A stretch of 41,201 nt of DNA from Lactobacillus sp. ESL0701 (GCF_029433445.1 NZ_JAQTIC010000009.1:1-41201); one strand, 5' to 3'; positions 1-9,251 are shown, counted from the stretch's first letter. Made by a program: numbers and translations. Notes: a model not told the origin generated them from the sequence alone.

Positions 1-74
1 ACACAGTAGTTAAGCTTCTTCACGCCGAGAGTAGTTGGTGGGAGACTGCCTGCGAGGGTAGGACGCTGCCGTGC
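1..74 (+). rRNA. rrf: 5S ribosomal RNA, 3' part (truncated by window edge)
   Basis: The first bases match the second half of a Bacillota 5S rRNA: a helix III segment (AAGCTTCTTCACGCCGAGAG), the GGTGGGAGACTGCCTGCGAGG loop region, and the closing CGCTGCCGTGC that would pair with the missing 5' end. The tRNA-Asn begins only about 11 bases later, so an rRNA operon probably runs into this window from the left and reads through into the tRNA genes. The exact 3' end (71-74) is approximate. Confidence 0.85.
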
Positions 75-85
75 TTTTTTAATAT

Positions 86-158
86 TCCGGCTTAGCTCAG
101 TTGGTAGAGCGCTTGACTGTTAATCAAGATGTCGTCAGTTCGAGTCTGACAGCCGGAG
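86..158 (+). tRNA. tRNA-Asn(GTT)
   Basis: The cloverleaf is complete: acceptor TCCGGCT pairs with AGCCGGA, the anticodon stem CTTGA/TCAAG closes the loop CTGTTAA (anticodon GTT), and the T-loop is TTCGAGT. No CCA is encoded. It directly follows the 5S rRNA, as in many Lactobacillales rRNA operons. Confidence 0.95.
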
Positions 159-164
159 TATTTT

Positions 165-256
165 GGAGCGTTGTCCGAGTGGCTTAAGGAGCATGATTGG
201 AAATCATGTATACGGGTTTTAATCCTGTATCGAGAGTTCAAATCTCTCACGCTCCG
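165..256 (+). tRNA. tRNA-Ser(GGA)
   Basis: This is a 92-base class II tRNA with a long variable arm. Acceptor GGAGCGT pairs with ACGCTCC, and the anticodon stem CATGA/TCATG closes the loop TTGGAAA (anticodon GGA). It lies 6 bases after tRNA-Asn, so it is probably in the same transcript. No CCA is encoded. Confidence 0.95.
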
Positions 257-267
257 TCATTGATTTT

Positions 268-305
268 AAAAAGGCAGTTAAAATAATTAACTGCCTTTTT
301 TATTT
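268..305 (+). terminator. Rho-independent terminator of the rRNA/tRNA transcript
   Basis: The inverted repeat AAGGCAGTTAA / TTAACTGCCTT has a short A-rich loop and is followed by a T run. It ends the rRNA-tRNA-Asn-tRNA-Ser unit. Confidence 0.85.
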
Positions 306-849
306 GTTTTTAATATAAATGGTGTACAAGGCAATGAATCGGGATTATTAGTATTAATCGTAAAAATGAAGTCATGCAAAAAGATCAGGGAAGACGTTGA
401 CCCGCATGAAGATTTTACCACGATTTTATCGCTTAGTTAGGATGCTTACCCAAGTCCAAGTAATGATAAATTAAAGTATAGTTTGCCAAATTAGGATAGG
501 CAATAATCTCAAGCTTATCTAATATTGAGTAAAACATATTACGGTTGACATCCAAATATTCTACTTAAGATTAGTCAAAATCAATGTTTCTGATGAAAAA
601 TATTTTTTATTATCTGCAATTTTTGCTGGTTAATTTTTCAAGCGATTTTTTAGTCGTTATTTATGATATTTTATTATAATAATATTATGCGTTATAACTA
701 AATCTTCCTTGAAAAACATGCTAACAGTCAATATTATTGCTGCTGATTGCTCTCTTTACTAGTGTTGTTAAATTATGTCAAGCTTACTAATTTTTTAATT
801 ATAGTGCAGTAAAAAATTACGAATTTTGCAAAAAAATGCTAAAAAAAGA
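306..849. other. Gene-free AT-rich stretch between tRNA groups
   Basis: About 540 bases hold no convincing gene. Short frames, for example one starting at 367 and reading MKSCKKIREDVDPHED before a stop at 438, resume in frame after stops and could be a decayed coding sequence, but I recognise no family. The second half (600-850) is very AT-rich. I see no repeat array, IS end or stable RNA fold. Confidence 0.4.
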
Positions 850-878
850 TAGACAAGACCACAACCTTTTGCTATAGT
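850..878 (+). promoter_or_regulatory. Promoter of tRNA-Val / tRNA-Glu group
   Basis: A -35 box TAGACA (850-855) and a -10 box TATAGT (873-878) are separated by exactly 17 bases. They lie 32 bases upstream of the first tRNA-Val. Confidence 0.7.
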
Positions 879-910
879 ATTAAGAGTAGTCATGAGATGA
901 CAACGACCTC

Positions 911-983
911 GGAGGATTAGCTCAGCTGGGAGAGCATCTGCCTTACAAGCAGGAGGTCACAGGTTCGAGCCCTGTATCCTCCA
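911..983 (+). tRNA. tRNA-Val(TAC), copy 1
   Basis: Acceptor GGAGGAT pairs with ATCCTCC. The anticodon loop CTTACAA gives anticodon TAC. The 73-base sequence is identical to the copy at 1195-1267. No CCA is encoded. Confidence 0.95.
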
Positions 984-1020
984 TAATAATGGTGGTGTGA
1001 TAATTGCACCGCCATTATTT
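984..1020 (+). terminator. Terminator after tRNA-Val copy 1
   Basis: The inverted repeat ATAATGGTGGTG / GCACCGCCATTAT (one looped base) is followed by a short T-rich stretch, immediately 3' of the tRNA. Confidence 0.7.
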
Positions 1021-1064
1021 ATGGGATTAATTAAATATTATTTTTCCCAATTAAAAAAGAATTC

Positions 1065-1092
1065 TTGCATTTTACAATGTATCTAGTATACT
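1065..1092 (+). promoter_or_regulatory. Promoter of tRNA-Glu / tRNA-Val copy 2
   Basis: TTGCAT (1065-1070), a 16-base spacer, then TATACT (1087-1092). The tRNA-Glu begins 27 bases downstream, and a terminator separates this unit from the previous tRNA. Confidence 0.65.
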
Positions 1093-1118
1093 AGTAAAAG
1101 TGCTTTGATTCAGGCTAT

Positions 1119-1190
1119 GACCCGTTGGTCAAGTGGTTAAGACATCGCCCTTTCACGGCGGTAACATGGGTTCAAATCCCGTACGGGTCA
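1119..1190 (+). tRNA. tRNA-Glu(TTC)
   Basis: Acceptor GACCCGT pairs with ACGGGTC. The anticodon loop reads CTTTCAC within CGCCC/GGCGG, giving anticodon TTC. The T-arm holds TTCAAAT. Only 4 bases separate it from the next tRNA-Val. No CCA is encoded. Confidence 0.93.
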
Positions 1191-1194
1191 CTTT

Positions 1195-1267
1195 GGAGGA
1201 TTAGCTCAGCTGGGAGAGCATCTGCCTTACAAGCAGGAGGTCACAGGTTCGAGCCCTGTATCCTCCA
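1195..1267 (+). tRNA. tRNA-Val(TAC), copy 2
   Basis: Every base matches the tRNA-Val at 911-983 (anticodon TAC). Only one base of flank is shared on the 3' side, so the duplication is confined to the tRNA itself. Confidence 0.95.
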
Positions 1268-1274
1268 TCGTTCT

Positions 1275-1305
1275 AAGACTACCGAATCTACGGTAGTCTT
1301 TTTTT
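1275..1305 (+). terminator. Terminator after tRNA-Val copy 2
   Basis: A perfect 10-bp stem AAGACTACCG / CGGTAGTCTT with a 6-base loop is followed by a run of Ts. Confidence 0.88.
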
Positions 1306-1337
1306 ATACAAAAGAACGAAAAAATTTAATATTTATC

Positions 1338-1415
1338 GGTTCAAGTCCTGAGAGGATCCACTAGATAAGTGGAGATGCCTTGTAACCGAATAGCTGTTGT
1401 CTATACAGGGGGACT
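1338..1415 (+). promoter_or_regulatory. SMK box (SAM-III) riboswitch of metK
   Basis: The leader matches the known SMK architecture in order: GGTTCAAGTCC, a CCTGAGAGG hairpin, a CCACT/AGTGG helix, the hallmark GATGCCTTGTAACCGAA (1374-1390), and GGGGGACT (1408-1415). The segment AGTCC (1344-1348) is complementary to GGACT (1411-1415), which overlaps the Shine-Dalgarno region (GGGGG). In this family SAM binding stabilises that pairing and blocks ribosome entry, so metK should be repressed at the translational level when SAM is plentiful. The ATG follows 6 bases after the G run. Confidence 0.9.
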
Positions 1416-1418
1416 ATT

Positions 1419-2618
1419 ATGGAAAAACGTTTATTTACTTCGGAATCTGTTTCTGAAGGACATCCGGATAAAATTGCGGATCAAATTTCAGACGCGATTT
1501 TAGATGCGATTATTGCTCAAGATCCAGATGCGCATGTAGCTTGTGAAACTATCGTTACCACGGGCATTGTGTATGTATTTGGTGAAATATCAACTAGTGC
1601 TTATGTTGATATTCAGTCGATTGTTCGCAAAACCGTTTTGCGAATTGGTTATGATAAGCCAGAGCTTGGTTTTGATGGCAATAATTGTGCGGTGTTAGTT
1701 GATATTGACGAACAATCGTCGGATATTGCTGAAGGTGTCGATCATTCGTTAGAAACACGTGAAAATCAGTCTGATGAAGATAATTTGGACCAAATTGGTG
1801 CAGGTGATCAAGGACTAATGTTTGGCTTTGCTGTTAAGGAAACGCCAGAGTTAATGCCTTTGCCAATTTCACTTGCGCATCGGTTAATGCGCCAAGTTGC
1901 TCAACTTCGTAAAGACGGAACATTAACGTGGCTGCGTCCAGATTCTAAGGCACAAGTTACTGTTGAATATGATGAAGCCGGCAAGCCAAAGCGGGTTGAT
2001 ACGGTTGTTATTTCAACTCAAACTGATGACCAAGTTACTAATGAAGAAATTCGCCAAGCAATGATTGATTTAGTCATTAGCAAAGTGATTCCTGCTAAAT
2101 ATTTGGATGAGCAAACCAAGTTCCTGATTAATCCATCAGGTCGGTTTGTTATTGGTGGACCTAAAGGTGACTCCGGATTAACTGGTCGTAAAATTATTGT
2201 TGATACTTACGGTGGCTATGCTCGTCATGGTGGTGGTGCTTTTTCAGGTAAAGATCCGACTAAGGTCGATCGCAGCGCTAGTTATGCGGCACGCTATGTA
2301 GCCAAGAACATTGTGGCTTCTGGTTTAGCAGACCGTTGTGAAGTACAGCTGGCTTATGCGATTGGTGTTGCCCATCCAGTATCCGTAATGATTGATACAG
2401 CAGGTACTGGAAAGGTTAGCGATGAGCTGCTAACTAAGGCAGTTCGTGAAATCTTCGATTTACGACCAGCCGGTATTATCAAGATGCTTGATCTGCGACG
2501 CCCAATTTATGAGCAAACCGCTGCTTATGGTCATTTTGGTCGTACCGACATTGATTTACCATGGGAGAAAACCGATAAAGTTCAAGCAATCTTGGATTTT
2601 GTAAAGAAAAATAAATAA
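1419..2618 (+). CDS. metK: S-adenosylmethionine synthetase MetK
   Basis: Makes S-adenosylmethionine from methionine and ATP in the cytosol, supplying methyl groups for enzymes such as TrmB encoded further on. The 399-residue length is normal for the family. Visible signatures are GHPDK (14-18) with the following acidic metal site, GAGDQG (127-132, the ATP-binding hexapeptide) and the glycine-rich loop [16 protein letters not shown] (271-286). The start is set by the GGGGG ribosome site inside the SMK riboswitch directly upstream, so its own product controls translation. No terminator separates it from the exporter gene 17 bases downstream, so the two may share a transcript. Confidence 0.97.
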   Translation: MEKRLFTSESVSEGHPDKIADQISDAILDAIIAQDPDAHVACETIVTTGIVYVFGEISTSAYVDIQSIVRKTVLRIGYDKPELGFDGNNCAVLVDIDEQSSDIAEGVDHSLETRENQSDEDNLDQIGAGDQGLMFGFAVKETPELMPLPISLAHRLMRQVAQLRKDGTLTWLRPDSKAQVTVEYDEAGKPKRVDTVVISTQTDDQVTNEEIRQAMIDLVISKVIPAKYLDEQTKFLINPSGRFVIGGPKGDSGLTGRKIIVDTYGGYARHGGGAFSGKDPTKVDRSASYAARYVAKNIVASGLADRCEVQLAYAIGVAHPVSVMIDTAGTGKVSDELLTKAVREIFDLRPAGIIKMLDLRRPIYEQTAAYGHFGRTDIDLPWEKTDKVQAILDFVKKNK

Positions 2619-2635
2619 TTTTAAGGAGGAGCATT

Positions 2636-4087
2636 ATGAAAAAAACAAACGTACCAGTTGTTACGCTTGCGATTTTTATGACAACTTTTATGGCTGCGAT
2701 TGAAGGAACGATTGTTTCAACTGCAATGCCAACCATTGTTTCTGACCTCAACGGTTTAGAAATTATGAACTGGGTCGTTTCAATTTTCTTATTTATGACG
2801 GCTGTATCGACTCCTTTATACGGAAAACTGGCAGATAGCATTGGTCGCAAGCCAGTTTTTTTGTTTGGTATTGCGTTGTTTGTCATTGGGTCAGCTCTTT
2901 GCGGTCAGGCACACAATATGATGGAGTTAATCTTATTCCGGGTTATTCAGGGCCTTGGCTCTGGTGCAGTTCAGCCTGTTGCGATGACAATTATTGCTGA
3001 TTTGTACACTTTAAAAAAGCGGACCAAGATGCTCGGACTTAATTCCGGCTTCTGGGGTGTAGCATCTGTTATTGCACCGCTTCTAGGTGGTTTTATTGTT
3101 CAAAACCTGTCTTGGCACTGGGTCTTTTATATCAATGTGCCGATCGGTTTAATTGCCTTTTTACTGGTTGTGTTATTTTTACATGAACCAAAAGAAAGAG
3201 TAGCAGTTAAACTGGATATTAAGGGGACTTGCTGGTTAACGATTTTATTATTAACTCTGATGTATGTACTGCAAGAATTAGGTTCGCTTAATTGGCTGAT
3301 AACTGCTGCTCTGGTGGCTTTAATTGTTATTAGTGCAATTGCCTTTTATCGTGTTGAAAAGAAGGCAGACGACCCAATATTGCCGCTCTCGATGCTCAAA
3401 GGCAGAGAGTTCTTATCTTTGAACTTAATTACCTTGTTTATTGCCGGAGTTGTAATTGGTTTTGAATTTTACATTCCGACTTGGATGCAGGGAATTAAAG
3501 GAACAAGTGCCACAATTGCCGGCTTTGCGGTTACGCCAAGTTCTGTCATGTGGGTTGTTGGCTCATTCTTAATTGGTGGCATGCTCGGGCGCTTTGGCGT
3601 TAAGAAAACTTTCTTTGGCATGTTGGGATTATTAGTAATTGCAGACTTCCTATTGCTGATTGTGCCGCTGCAAACACCATTTTGGGTATTTTGTGTAATT
3701 GCAGCAATGAATGGTGTAGCTTTTGGGGCGATTTTAACCGCATCACAAGTTCGTTCACAAGTTCTGGTAGCCCCTGAAAATGTGGGTGTGGCAACCTCCT
3801 TTAATACGCTGATGCGGTATTTAGGGCAAACAATGATGGTTTCAATCTATGGAATTACCTTCAATACGATTGTTGCTGGTAAACTTGCTAAGCATCCGAA
3901 TTTGACACAAGGCATGATGAATAAGATTGTGTCATCGGTTAAGGCTAAGGAGCTTGCTGCTAATCTTGTTCCGCAACTACGGCAAGTATTGTTTAGTGCC
4001 TTAAAGGGTGTCTACGTTGTTTCAATGGTGGCAATTGTGATTTCAATTTTGATTAACTTTTGCTATAAAAAACAAGAAGAAAATTAA
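2636..4087 (+). CDS. MFS drug exporter, DHA2 (EmrB/QacA) family
   Basis: A 483-residue membrane protein with about 14 hydrophobic segments, the size and topology of the DHA2 proton-driven multidrug exporters. The loop GKLADSIGRKPVF (near residues 63-75) is the MFS motif A, and GFWGVASVIAPLLGG in the fifth helix is the antiporter motif C typical of exporters. An AAGGAGGAG ribosome site precedes the ATG. It lies 17 bases after metK and ends at a strong terminator. The substrate cannot be read from sequence; DHA2 members export cationic drugs, dyes or metabolites. Confidence 0.88.
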   Translation: MKKTNVPVVTLAIFMTTFMAAIEGTIVSTAMPTIVSDLNGLEIMNWVVSIFLFMTAVSTPLYGKLADSIGRKPVFLFGIALFVIGSALCGQAHNMMELILFRVIQGLGSGAVQPVAMTIIADLYTLKKRTKMLGLNSGFWGVASVIAPLLGGFIVQNLSWHWVFYINVPIGLIAFLLVVLFLHEPKERVAVKLDIKGTCWLTILLLTLMYVLQELGSLNWLITAALVALIVISAIAFYRVEKKADDPILPLSMLKGREFLSLNLITLFIAGVVIGFEFYIPTWMQGIKGTSATIAGFAVTPSSVMWVVGSFLIGGMLGRFGVKKTFFGMLGLLVIADFLLLIVPLQTPFWVFCVIAAMNGVAFGAILTASQVRSQVLVAPENVGVATSFNTLMRYLGQTMMVSIYGITFNTIVAGKLAKHPNLTQGMMNKIVSSVKAKELAANLVPQLRQVLFSALKGVYVVSMVAIVISILINFCYKKQEEN

Positions 4088-4092
4088 GTAAT

Positions 4093-4122
4093 AAAAAAAG
4101 TCGACTAAAGTCGACTTTTTTG
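4093..4122. terminator. Bidirectional terminator between MFS exporter and PAP2 gene
   Basis: AAAAAGTCGAC / GTCGACTTTTT with a 4-base loop. It is symmetrical, with A and T runs on both sides, so it can end both convergent genes. Confidence 0.88.
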
Positions 4123-4130
4123 TTAGCAAT

Positions 4131-4769
4131 TTATTCTTTTAAGTAGTAATGATAGAGGACGGAATAACCAATTAAAACAAAGGTAATTCCCTCTAAGAAT
4201 CCGCCCAAAACATCCGACGGATAATGAACATGTGTAAAAATTCTGGTGTAACCAATTAACAACGGAAAACAAGTCCAAATAATGCAAAGAATAGTTTTAC
4301 CAGTTTTATTTTTGACCAATAAAATTGTTAAAACAATTAAGATTCCGAATAGCGTAGCACTACCAACTGAGTGACCGGATGGGAAACTATAACCGTGGGC
4401 TGTAACTAAGTGGTGCACATAAGGTCTATGGCGCGCAATCGCATGCTTGATAATCCAATTGTAACCGTTGGCTGCAATCATTGTTCCCGCCGTAAAGCAA
4501 GCGTAGGCGTACTTTTTAAAGACCACCAGAATGATAAATAAGACAATCGTCTCAAGCACGATGACACTTGTATTCCCCAAATTGGTAAAGGTCGTGGCGA
4601 ATTTAATGTTAGCCGGATTGGTATTACAGATAATTCCAATTACAGCTTGGTCAAATTGGTGAATAATTTGTTTACCTGAAGAAACTAGAATTGCCCAAAT
4701 TGTATAAAGAGCCAAAAAGATTGTTGCGGGCACAATTGTATCTTTTTTGGCATGTATTGTATTACTCAA
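4131..4769 (-). CDS. PAP2-family membrane phosphatase
   Basis: A small polytopic protein of the PAP2/type 2 phosphatidic acid phosphatase superfamily, which dephosphorylates lipid phosphates such as undecaprenyl pyrophosphate or phosphatidylglycerol phosphate at the membrane. All three signature motifs are present: K-x6-RP (KHAIARHRP), PSGH (YSFPSGHS) and R-x5-H-x3-D (RIFTHVHYPSD), carrying the catalytic histidines. A longer frame reaches 4856, but I prefer a TTG start at 4769: AAGGGGAG lies at the right distance, and a TATAAT box (4809-4814) sits inside the longer frame. The substrate is unknown; an undecaprenyl-PP phosphatase (BcrC-like) role is one option. Confidence 0.82.
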   Translation of the reverse strand: MSNTIHAKKDTIVPATIFLALYTIWAILVSSGKQIIHQFDQAVIGIICNTNPANIKFATTFTNLGNTSVIVLETIVLFIILVVFKKYAYACFTAGTMIAANGYNWIIKHAIARHRPYVHHLVTAHGYSFPSGHSVGSATLFGILIVLTILLVKNKTGKTILCIIWTCFPLLIGYTRIFTHVHYPSDVLGGFLEGITFVLIGYSVLYHYYLKE

Positions 4770-4822
4770 ATGTTTTTCTCCCCTTGTTTTTTTTAGCATT
4801 TGTGGTAAATTATAATCATTAT

Positions 4823-5040
4823 TGATAAAAAAATAAAGGTCAGGAACTAGTAGCAAGGTTGTTTTTCCTTAGAGAAAAGTCGGTTGGTGCAAGACTAAAA
4901 AAACTAATTGTGAACTGAGCCTGAGAATAACCTTTCGTTGTGCTGCCGCGTTAAGGAGCGTTAGAGGGTCATGCTGCGGCATGAAACTTAGGTGGTACCG
5001 CGATTATTCGTCCTATGATTAGTTTCATAGGACTTTTTTT
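4823..5040 (+). promoter_or_regulatory. T-box leader of leuS
   Basis: A tRNA-sensing leader with the invariant T-box AGGTGGTACCGCG (near 4989-5001), followed by the terminator GTCCTATGA / TCATAGGAC (5010-5033) and a T run. At the base of Stem I, TCAGG (4840-4844) pairs with CCTGA, and the specifier loop 3' strand reads GTGAACTGAG, pointing to CTG (4915-4917), a leucine codon. The bulge TGGT would pair with a discriminator A, which the tRNA-Leu at 9627-9710 has. Uncharged tRNA-Leu should favour antitermination and LeuS synthesis. A TATAAT box at 4811-4816 fits as its -10; the 5' boundary is inferred. Confidence 0.9.
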
Positions 5041-5055
5041 ATGAGGTGAAGATAG

Positions 5056-7470
5056 ATGTACAATCACAAAGTCGTCGAAAAAAAATGGCAAGATTATTGG
5101 GCCAAGAATGATACTTTCAAAACGGGCAACGATCCGAAAAAGAAAAATTATTATGTAATGGATATGTTTCCGTTCCCGTCAGGTAAGGGATTGCATGTTG
5201 GTCACCCAGAAGGCTATACGGCAACTGATATTACCGCCAGAATGAAACGGGCACAGGGCTATAATGTTTTATACCCAATGGGCTGGGATGCCTTTGGATT
5301 GCCAACAGAGCAATATGCGTTAAAGACAGGTAAGGATCCGGCTGTTGTTACTAAAGAAAATATCGCTACTTTCAAAAAGCAGCTGCATAAGCTGGGCTTT
5401 TCTTATGATTGGGACCGGGAAATTGCGACCTGCGATCCGAAGTATTACAAGTGGACGCAATGGACATTTGAGCAAATGTACAAGAATGGTCTTGCTTATG
5501 AAGCTGAAGTACCAGTTAACTGGTCGCCAGATTTAGGAACTGTTGTTGCTAATGAAGATATTGTTGATGGTAAAACTGAGCGGGGTGGTTTCCCAATTTA
5601 TCGCCGCAATATGAAGCAATGGATGCTCAGGATTACGGCTTATGCTGATCGACTGCTTGCTGGTCTGGACAATCTTGATTGGCCGGAAAACGTCAAGGAA
5701 ATGCAACGTAACTGGATTGGTCGTTCAGTTGGTGCGCAGGTTACCTTCAAGATTAAGAATTCTGATAAGACCTTTGATATTTTTACCACACGTCCTGATA
5801 CTTTGTTTGGTGCCAGCTATGCTGTGTTAGCTCCAGAGAACAAGTTGGTCGAAGAAATTACGACAGCTGAACACAAGGCTGACGTTGATGCATATGTTAA
5901 GGAAATTGAATCTAAGTCTGATTTGGAAAGAACAGACTTGAACAAGCATAAGACTGGTGTCTTCACAGGTGCGTATGCAATTAACCCTGTTAACAATGAA
6001 GAAATTCCAATTTGGATTTCAGATTATGTCTTAGCAACTTATGGTACGGGTGCTGTTATGGCAGTTCCGGCTCATGACGATCGTGATTACGAATTTGCGC
6101 AAAAATTCAACTTGCCAATTAAGGCTGTAATTAAGGGTGGCGACATTACTAAGGAAGCTTATACCGGTGATGGTGTTCACTTTGATTCTGAGTTCTTAAA
6201 TGGTCTGAATGTTGAAGATGCCAAGAAGAAAATGGTTGCTTGGCTGGAAGACCATAATGTTGGTGAAAAGAAAGTCAACTACAAACTGCGTGATTGGGAA
6301 TTTGGTCGGCAACGTTACTGGGGTGAGCCAATTCCTGTCATTCATTGGGAAGACGGCGAAACAACCTTAGTTCCAGAAGATCAATTGCCATTAGTTTTAC
6401 CACATGCAACTGATATTAAGCCATCTGGTACGCCTGAAAGCCCGCTTGTTAACTTGACAGATTGGGTGAACGTGGTTGATGAAAATGGTCGCAAGGGTAA
6501 ACGTGAGACTAACACAATGCCTAACTGGGCTGGTTCATCATGGTACTTTATTCGTTACGTTGATCCGCATAATGACCAAAAACTTGCTGACTATGACCTG
6601 CTTAAAAAGTGGCTGCCAGTTGATTTGTATATTGGTGGGGCAGAACACGCTGTTCGGCATTTACTTTACGCTCGTTTTTGGAACATGGTTCTCTATGATT
6701 TGGGTGTTGTACCAAATGAAGAACCATTCCAACGTCTGTATAACCAAGGTTTGATTTTAAAGAACCACGAGAAGATGTCTAAGTCAAAGGGTAACGTTGT
6801 TAATCCAGATGATGTGATTGACGAATATGGTGCAGATAGCCTGAGAACTTATGAAATGTTCATGGGACCACTTGATGCTTCGATTGATTGGGATGACAAC
6901 GGTCCTGCTTCAACTAAGAAGTTCTTAGATCGCGTTTGGCGATTATTTGTCAATGATTTAGATTTGAAGCCAATTCCACAAGAAAATATTGTTCCAGAAA
7001 ATGATGGTGAGCTGGATAAAGTTTATGCGGAAACGGTTAAGAAGGTAACCGAAGACTTTGAGTCGCTGCATTTTAATACTGCAATTTCACAAATGATGGT
7101 CTTTGTTAACGCAGCCCAAAAGGCTAAGACAATTCCACAAGAATATGTAGAAGGCTTCATTACCTTAATGGCACCAGTTGCACCACATATGATGGAAGAA
7201 ATCTGGCAGATCATGGGTCATGACGAATCAGTTACCTTTGCTAAATGGCCAACTTATGATCCTGCCAAGTTAGTTGAATCAACAGTTGAGATTATGGTTC
7301 AAGTAAATGGTAAATTACGTGGCAACTTCAAGGCTGCTAAAGATACAGCTAAAGATAAATTACAAGAGCAAGCTTTAGCATTGCCGCATGTTCAAAAGTT
7401 CTTGGAAGGCAAAGATGTTAAGAAGGTAATCGTTGTTCCTAACAAGATTGTTAACATTGTTGCAAAATAA
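5056..7470 (+). CDS. leuS: Leucyl-tRNA synthetase
   Basis: Class I aminoacyl-tRNA synthetase charging tRNA-Leu in the cytosol. The 804-residue length is typical of bacterial LeuRS. The HIGH motif appears as HVGH within [12 protein letters not shown] (39-50) and KMSKS at about 573-577. Between them lies the inserted CP1 editing domain, including the [12 protein letters not shown] segment that hydrolyses mischarged tRNA. A C-terminal anticodon-binding region follows. Expression is controlled by the T-box just upstream. The ATG follows GAGGTGAAGAT. It is followed by a MurJ-like gene, a neighbourhood also seen in Bacillus (leuS-ytgP). Confidence 0.98.
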   Translation: MYNHKVVEKKWQDYWAKNDTFKTGNDPKKKNYYVMDMFPFPSGKGLHVGHPEGYTATDITARMKRAQGYNVLYPMGWDAFGLPTEQYALKTGKDPAVVTKENIATFKKQLHKLGFSYDWDREIATCDPKYYKWTQWTFEQMYKNGLAYEAEVPVNWSPDLGTVVANEDIVDGKTERGGFPIYRRNMKQWMLRITAYADRLLAGLDNLDWPENVKEMQRNWIGRSVGAQVTFKIKNSDKTFDIFTTRPDTLFGASYAVLAPENKLVEEITTAEHKADVDAYVKEIESKSDLERTDLNKHKTGVFTGAYAINPVNNEEIPIWISDYVLATYGTGAVMAVPAHDDRDYEFAQKFNLPIKAVIKGGDITKEAYTGDGVHFDSEFLNGLNVEDAKKKMVAWLEDHNVGEKKVNYKLRDWEFGRQRYWGEPIPVIHWEDGETTLVPEDQLPLVLPHATDIKPSGTPESPLVNLTDWVNVVDENGRKGKRETNTMPNWAGSSWYFIRYVDPHNDQKLADYDLLKKWLPVDLYIGGAEHAVRHLLYARFWNMVLYDLGVVPNEEPFQRLYNQGLILKNHEKMSKSKGNVVNPDDVIDEYGADSLRTYEMFMGPLDASIDWDDNGPASTKKFLDRVWRLFVNDLDLKPIPQENIVPENDGELDKVYAETVKKVTEDFESLHFNTAISQMMVFVNAAQKAKTIPQEYVEGFITLMAPVAPHMMEEIWQIMGHDESVTFAKWPTYDPAKLVESTVEIMVQVNGKLRGNFKAAKDTAKDKLQEQALALPHVQKFLEGKDVKKVIVVPNKIVNIVAK

Positions 7471-7520
7471 AATTTAATTTTTCCTAAAATGGATAGTTAT
7501 CTGATTGAGAATTATCAACT

Positions 7521-7550
7521 TTGCTTGCAAAATAGGATAGTTAGTACACT
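7521..7550 (+). promoter_or_regulatory. Possible promoter of the MurJ-like gene
   Basis: TTGCTT (7521-7526), 18 bases, TACACT (7545-7550), just upstream of the flippase gene. The match is weak, and readthrough from leuS is also possible since no terminator lies between them. Confidence 0.35.
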
Positions 7551-7567
7551 AGATTTAGGGAAAATTA

Positions 7568-9211
7568 ATGAAAGAAAATAATTTAAAAGAGCAAAACACG
7601 CAGGATACCTTTATTAAGGGTAGTGCATGGATGACTTTTGGCTCGATTACGTCACGGATTTTGGGCGCACTATACATCATTCCGTGGTTTATCTGGATGC
7701 AGCCGTATGGTAACATTGCTAACGCGCTGACAGCTAGAAGTTATAATATTTATAGTATTTTTATCTTGATCTCAACGGCGGGAATTCCTGGGGCAGTAGC
7801 TAAGCAGGTTGCCAAGTATAATGCTCTTAATGAATACGGTGTTGGTCGCAAATTATTTCGTAAGGGTCTAATGTTAATGGTGGCGCTAGGGATTGTTTCG
7901 GCAATTATTATGTATGTTGCATCGCCGCTTCTGGCTTCTAATGGGTCACGCAGTGATCCGCGCCAAGTTGCGGTGATGCGCAGTCTGTCTTACGCCATCT
8001 TGATTATTCCAATTTTGAGTATTATGCGGGGCTACTTTCAAGGGTATGCGGATATGATGCCATCGGCAGTATCGCAGTTTATAGAACAGCTTGCCCGCGT
8101 TGTCTGGATGCTGTTAACGGCCTATGTGATTATGCAGGTGCAGCATGGCTCTTTTGTTGACGCGGTTGTGCAGTCAAACTTAGCAGCAGCGATTGGGGCT
8201 GTCTTTGGGATTGCAATTCTAGTTTGGTTTTTGTTCTCACGAAGACATAAACTTAATGACCTTGTTGCTAACTCAAATAATGAAATTGAAGTTTCAACAA
8301 TGGGTCTGTTTGGTGAAATTGTTGCTCAAGCAATTCCGTTTATTATTATTGATGCGGGTATCCAGCTATTTTATTTAGTTGATCAGTATACTTTTCACCC
8401 AATGATTGCCAGCTTAGTGAAGGTAAGTTATAACACGATTGAAACCTGGTATGCCTTGTTTGCACTCAACGCTAATAAGTTAATTATGATAATTGTGTCG
8501 CTTGCTAGTGCAATGGCAGTTACGGCAATTCCGCTGCTTTCAGCAGCCCATGCTAAGCATGATTTCCACGGGATTTCAGAGCAAATTGGCAATACACTGG
8601 ACTTGTTTTTATTTGTCATGATACCAGCGGCATTTGGGATGGCAGCAATATCGACACCGATTTATACAATCTTTTATGGCTATGATAAATTAGGTTCGAA
8701 TATTCTGTATTTGTCATCATTTACAGCGATTTCGCTGGGGCTGTTTACGGTTTTAATGGCTGTTTTACAAGGCTTGTCAGAAAATGGCTTGGCAATAAAG
8801 TACCTCGTGCTGGGGTTAATTATTAAAATAATTGCGCAGTACCCAATGGTTTATATTTTCAAAGTCTACGGACCGTTAGTGGCAACCAACTTGGGGATGC
8901 TGGTGATTATTTTCTTGGCTTTGAAGCATTTGCAGGTAAGTTACAACTTTAATAGTAATCGAACCAGTCGTCGTTTTATCGGCATTACTTCCTTTTCTGT
9001 CATTATGTTTCTGCTTGTTTTAGCAGTTGAAAAGGGCTTGGAATTGGTGCTAAATCCGGCAGTTCGCTGGCAAGCATTATTAATTGTTGGTGTAGCTGTT
9101 TTTATTGGTGGTATTTTCTATGTCTTTGCGGCAATTAAATCTGAGTTAGCGCAAAAGATTTTGGGCGACAAGATTGTGCCTATTTTAAGAAAATTACATA
9201 TTCAAGCGTAG
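7568..9211 (+). CDS. murJ: Lipid II flippase MurJ/YtgP-like (MOP/PST superfamily)
   Basis: A 547-residue protein with about 14 membrane segments, starting with the characteristic FIKGSAWMTFGSITSRILG amphipathic entry of the polysaccharide transporter branch of the MOP superfamily. In Bacillus the equivalent gene (ytgP, also called murJ) follows leuS and moves lipid II across the membrane for peptidoglycan synthesis. The synteny supports the same role here, alongside other wall genes in this window (dacA, PBP1A, L,D-transpeptidase, murC). An export role for another polysaccharide cannot be excluded from sequence. It ends at a strong terminator. Confidence 0.8.
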   Translation: MKENNLKEQNTQDTFIKGSAWMTFGSITSRILGALYIIPWFIWMQPYGNIANALTARSYNIYSIFILISTAGIPGAVAKQVAKYNALNEYGVGRKLFRKGLMLMVALGIVSAIIMYVASPLLASNGSRSDPRQVAVMRSLSYAILIIPILSIMRGYFQGYADMMPSAVSQFIEQLARVVWMLLTAYVIMQVQHGSFVDAVVQSNLAAAIGAVFGIAILVWFLFSRRHKLNDLVANSNNEIEVSTMGLFGEIVAQAIPFIIIDAGIQLFYLVDQYTFHPMIASLVKVSYNTIETWYALFALNANKLIMIIVSLASAMAVTAIPLLSAAHAKHDFHGISEQIGNTLDLFLFVMIPAAFGMAAISTPIYTIFYGYDKLGSNILYLSSFTAISLGLFTVLMAVLQGLSENGLAIKYLVLGLIIKIIAQYPMVYIFKVYGPLVATNLGMLVIIFLALKHLQVSYNFNSNRTSRRFIGITSFSVIMFLLVLAVEKGLELVLNPAVRWQALLIVGVAVFIGGIFYVFAAIKSELAQKILGDKIVPILRKLHIQA

Positions 9212-9251
9212 AAAAAGACGCTATCACAATTAAGTGATAGCGTCTTTTTTG
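9212..9251. terminator. Bidirectional terminator after the MurJ-like gene
   Basis: A long perfect stem AAAAAGACGCTATCAC / GTGATAGCGTCTTTTT with a 6-base loop. Runs of A and T on both flanks let it also serve the minus-strand pspC transcript. Confidence 0.92.

Noticed and set aside
1125..1364. 79-codon frame over the tRNA genes
   Set aside because: It runs straight through tRNA-Glu, tRNA-Val, a terminator and part of the SMK box, and has no ribosome site; it is a chance frame over structural RNA genes.
2479..2886. 135-codon minus-strand frame across the metK/exporter junction
   Set aside because: It is antisense to two clearly coding genes, with no recognisable protein features or ribosome site.
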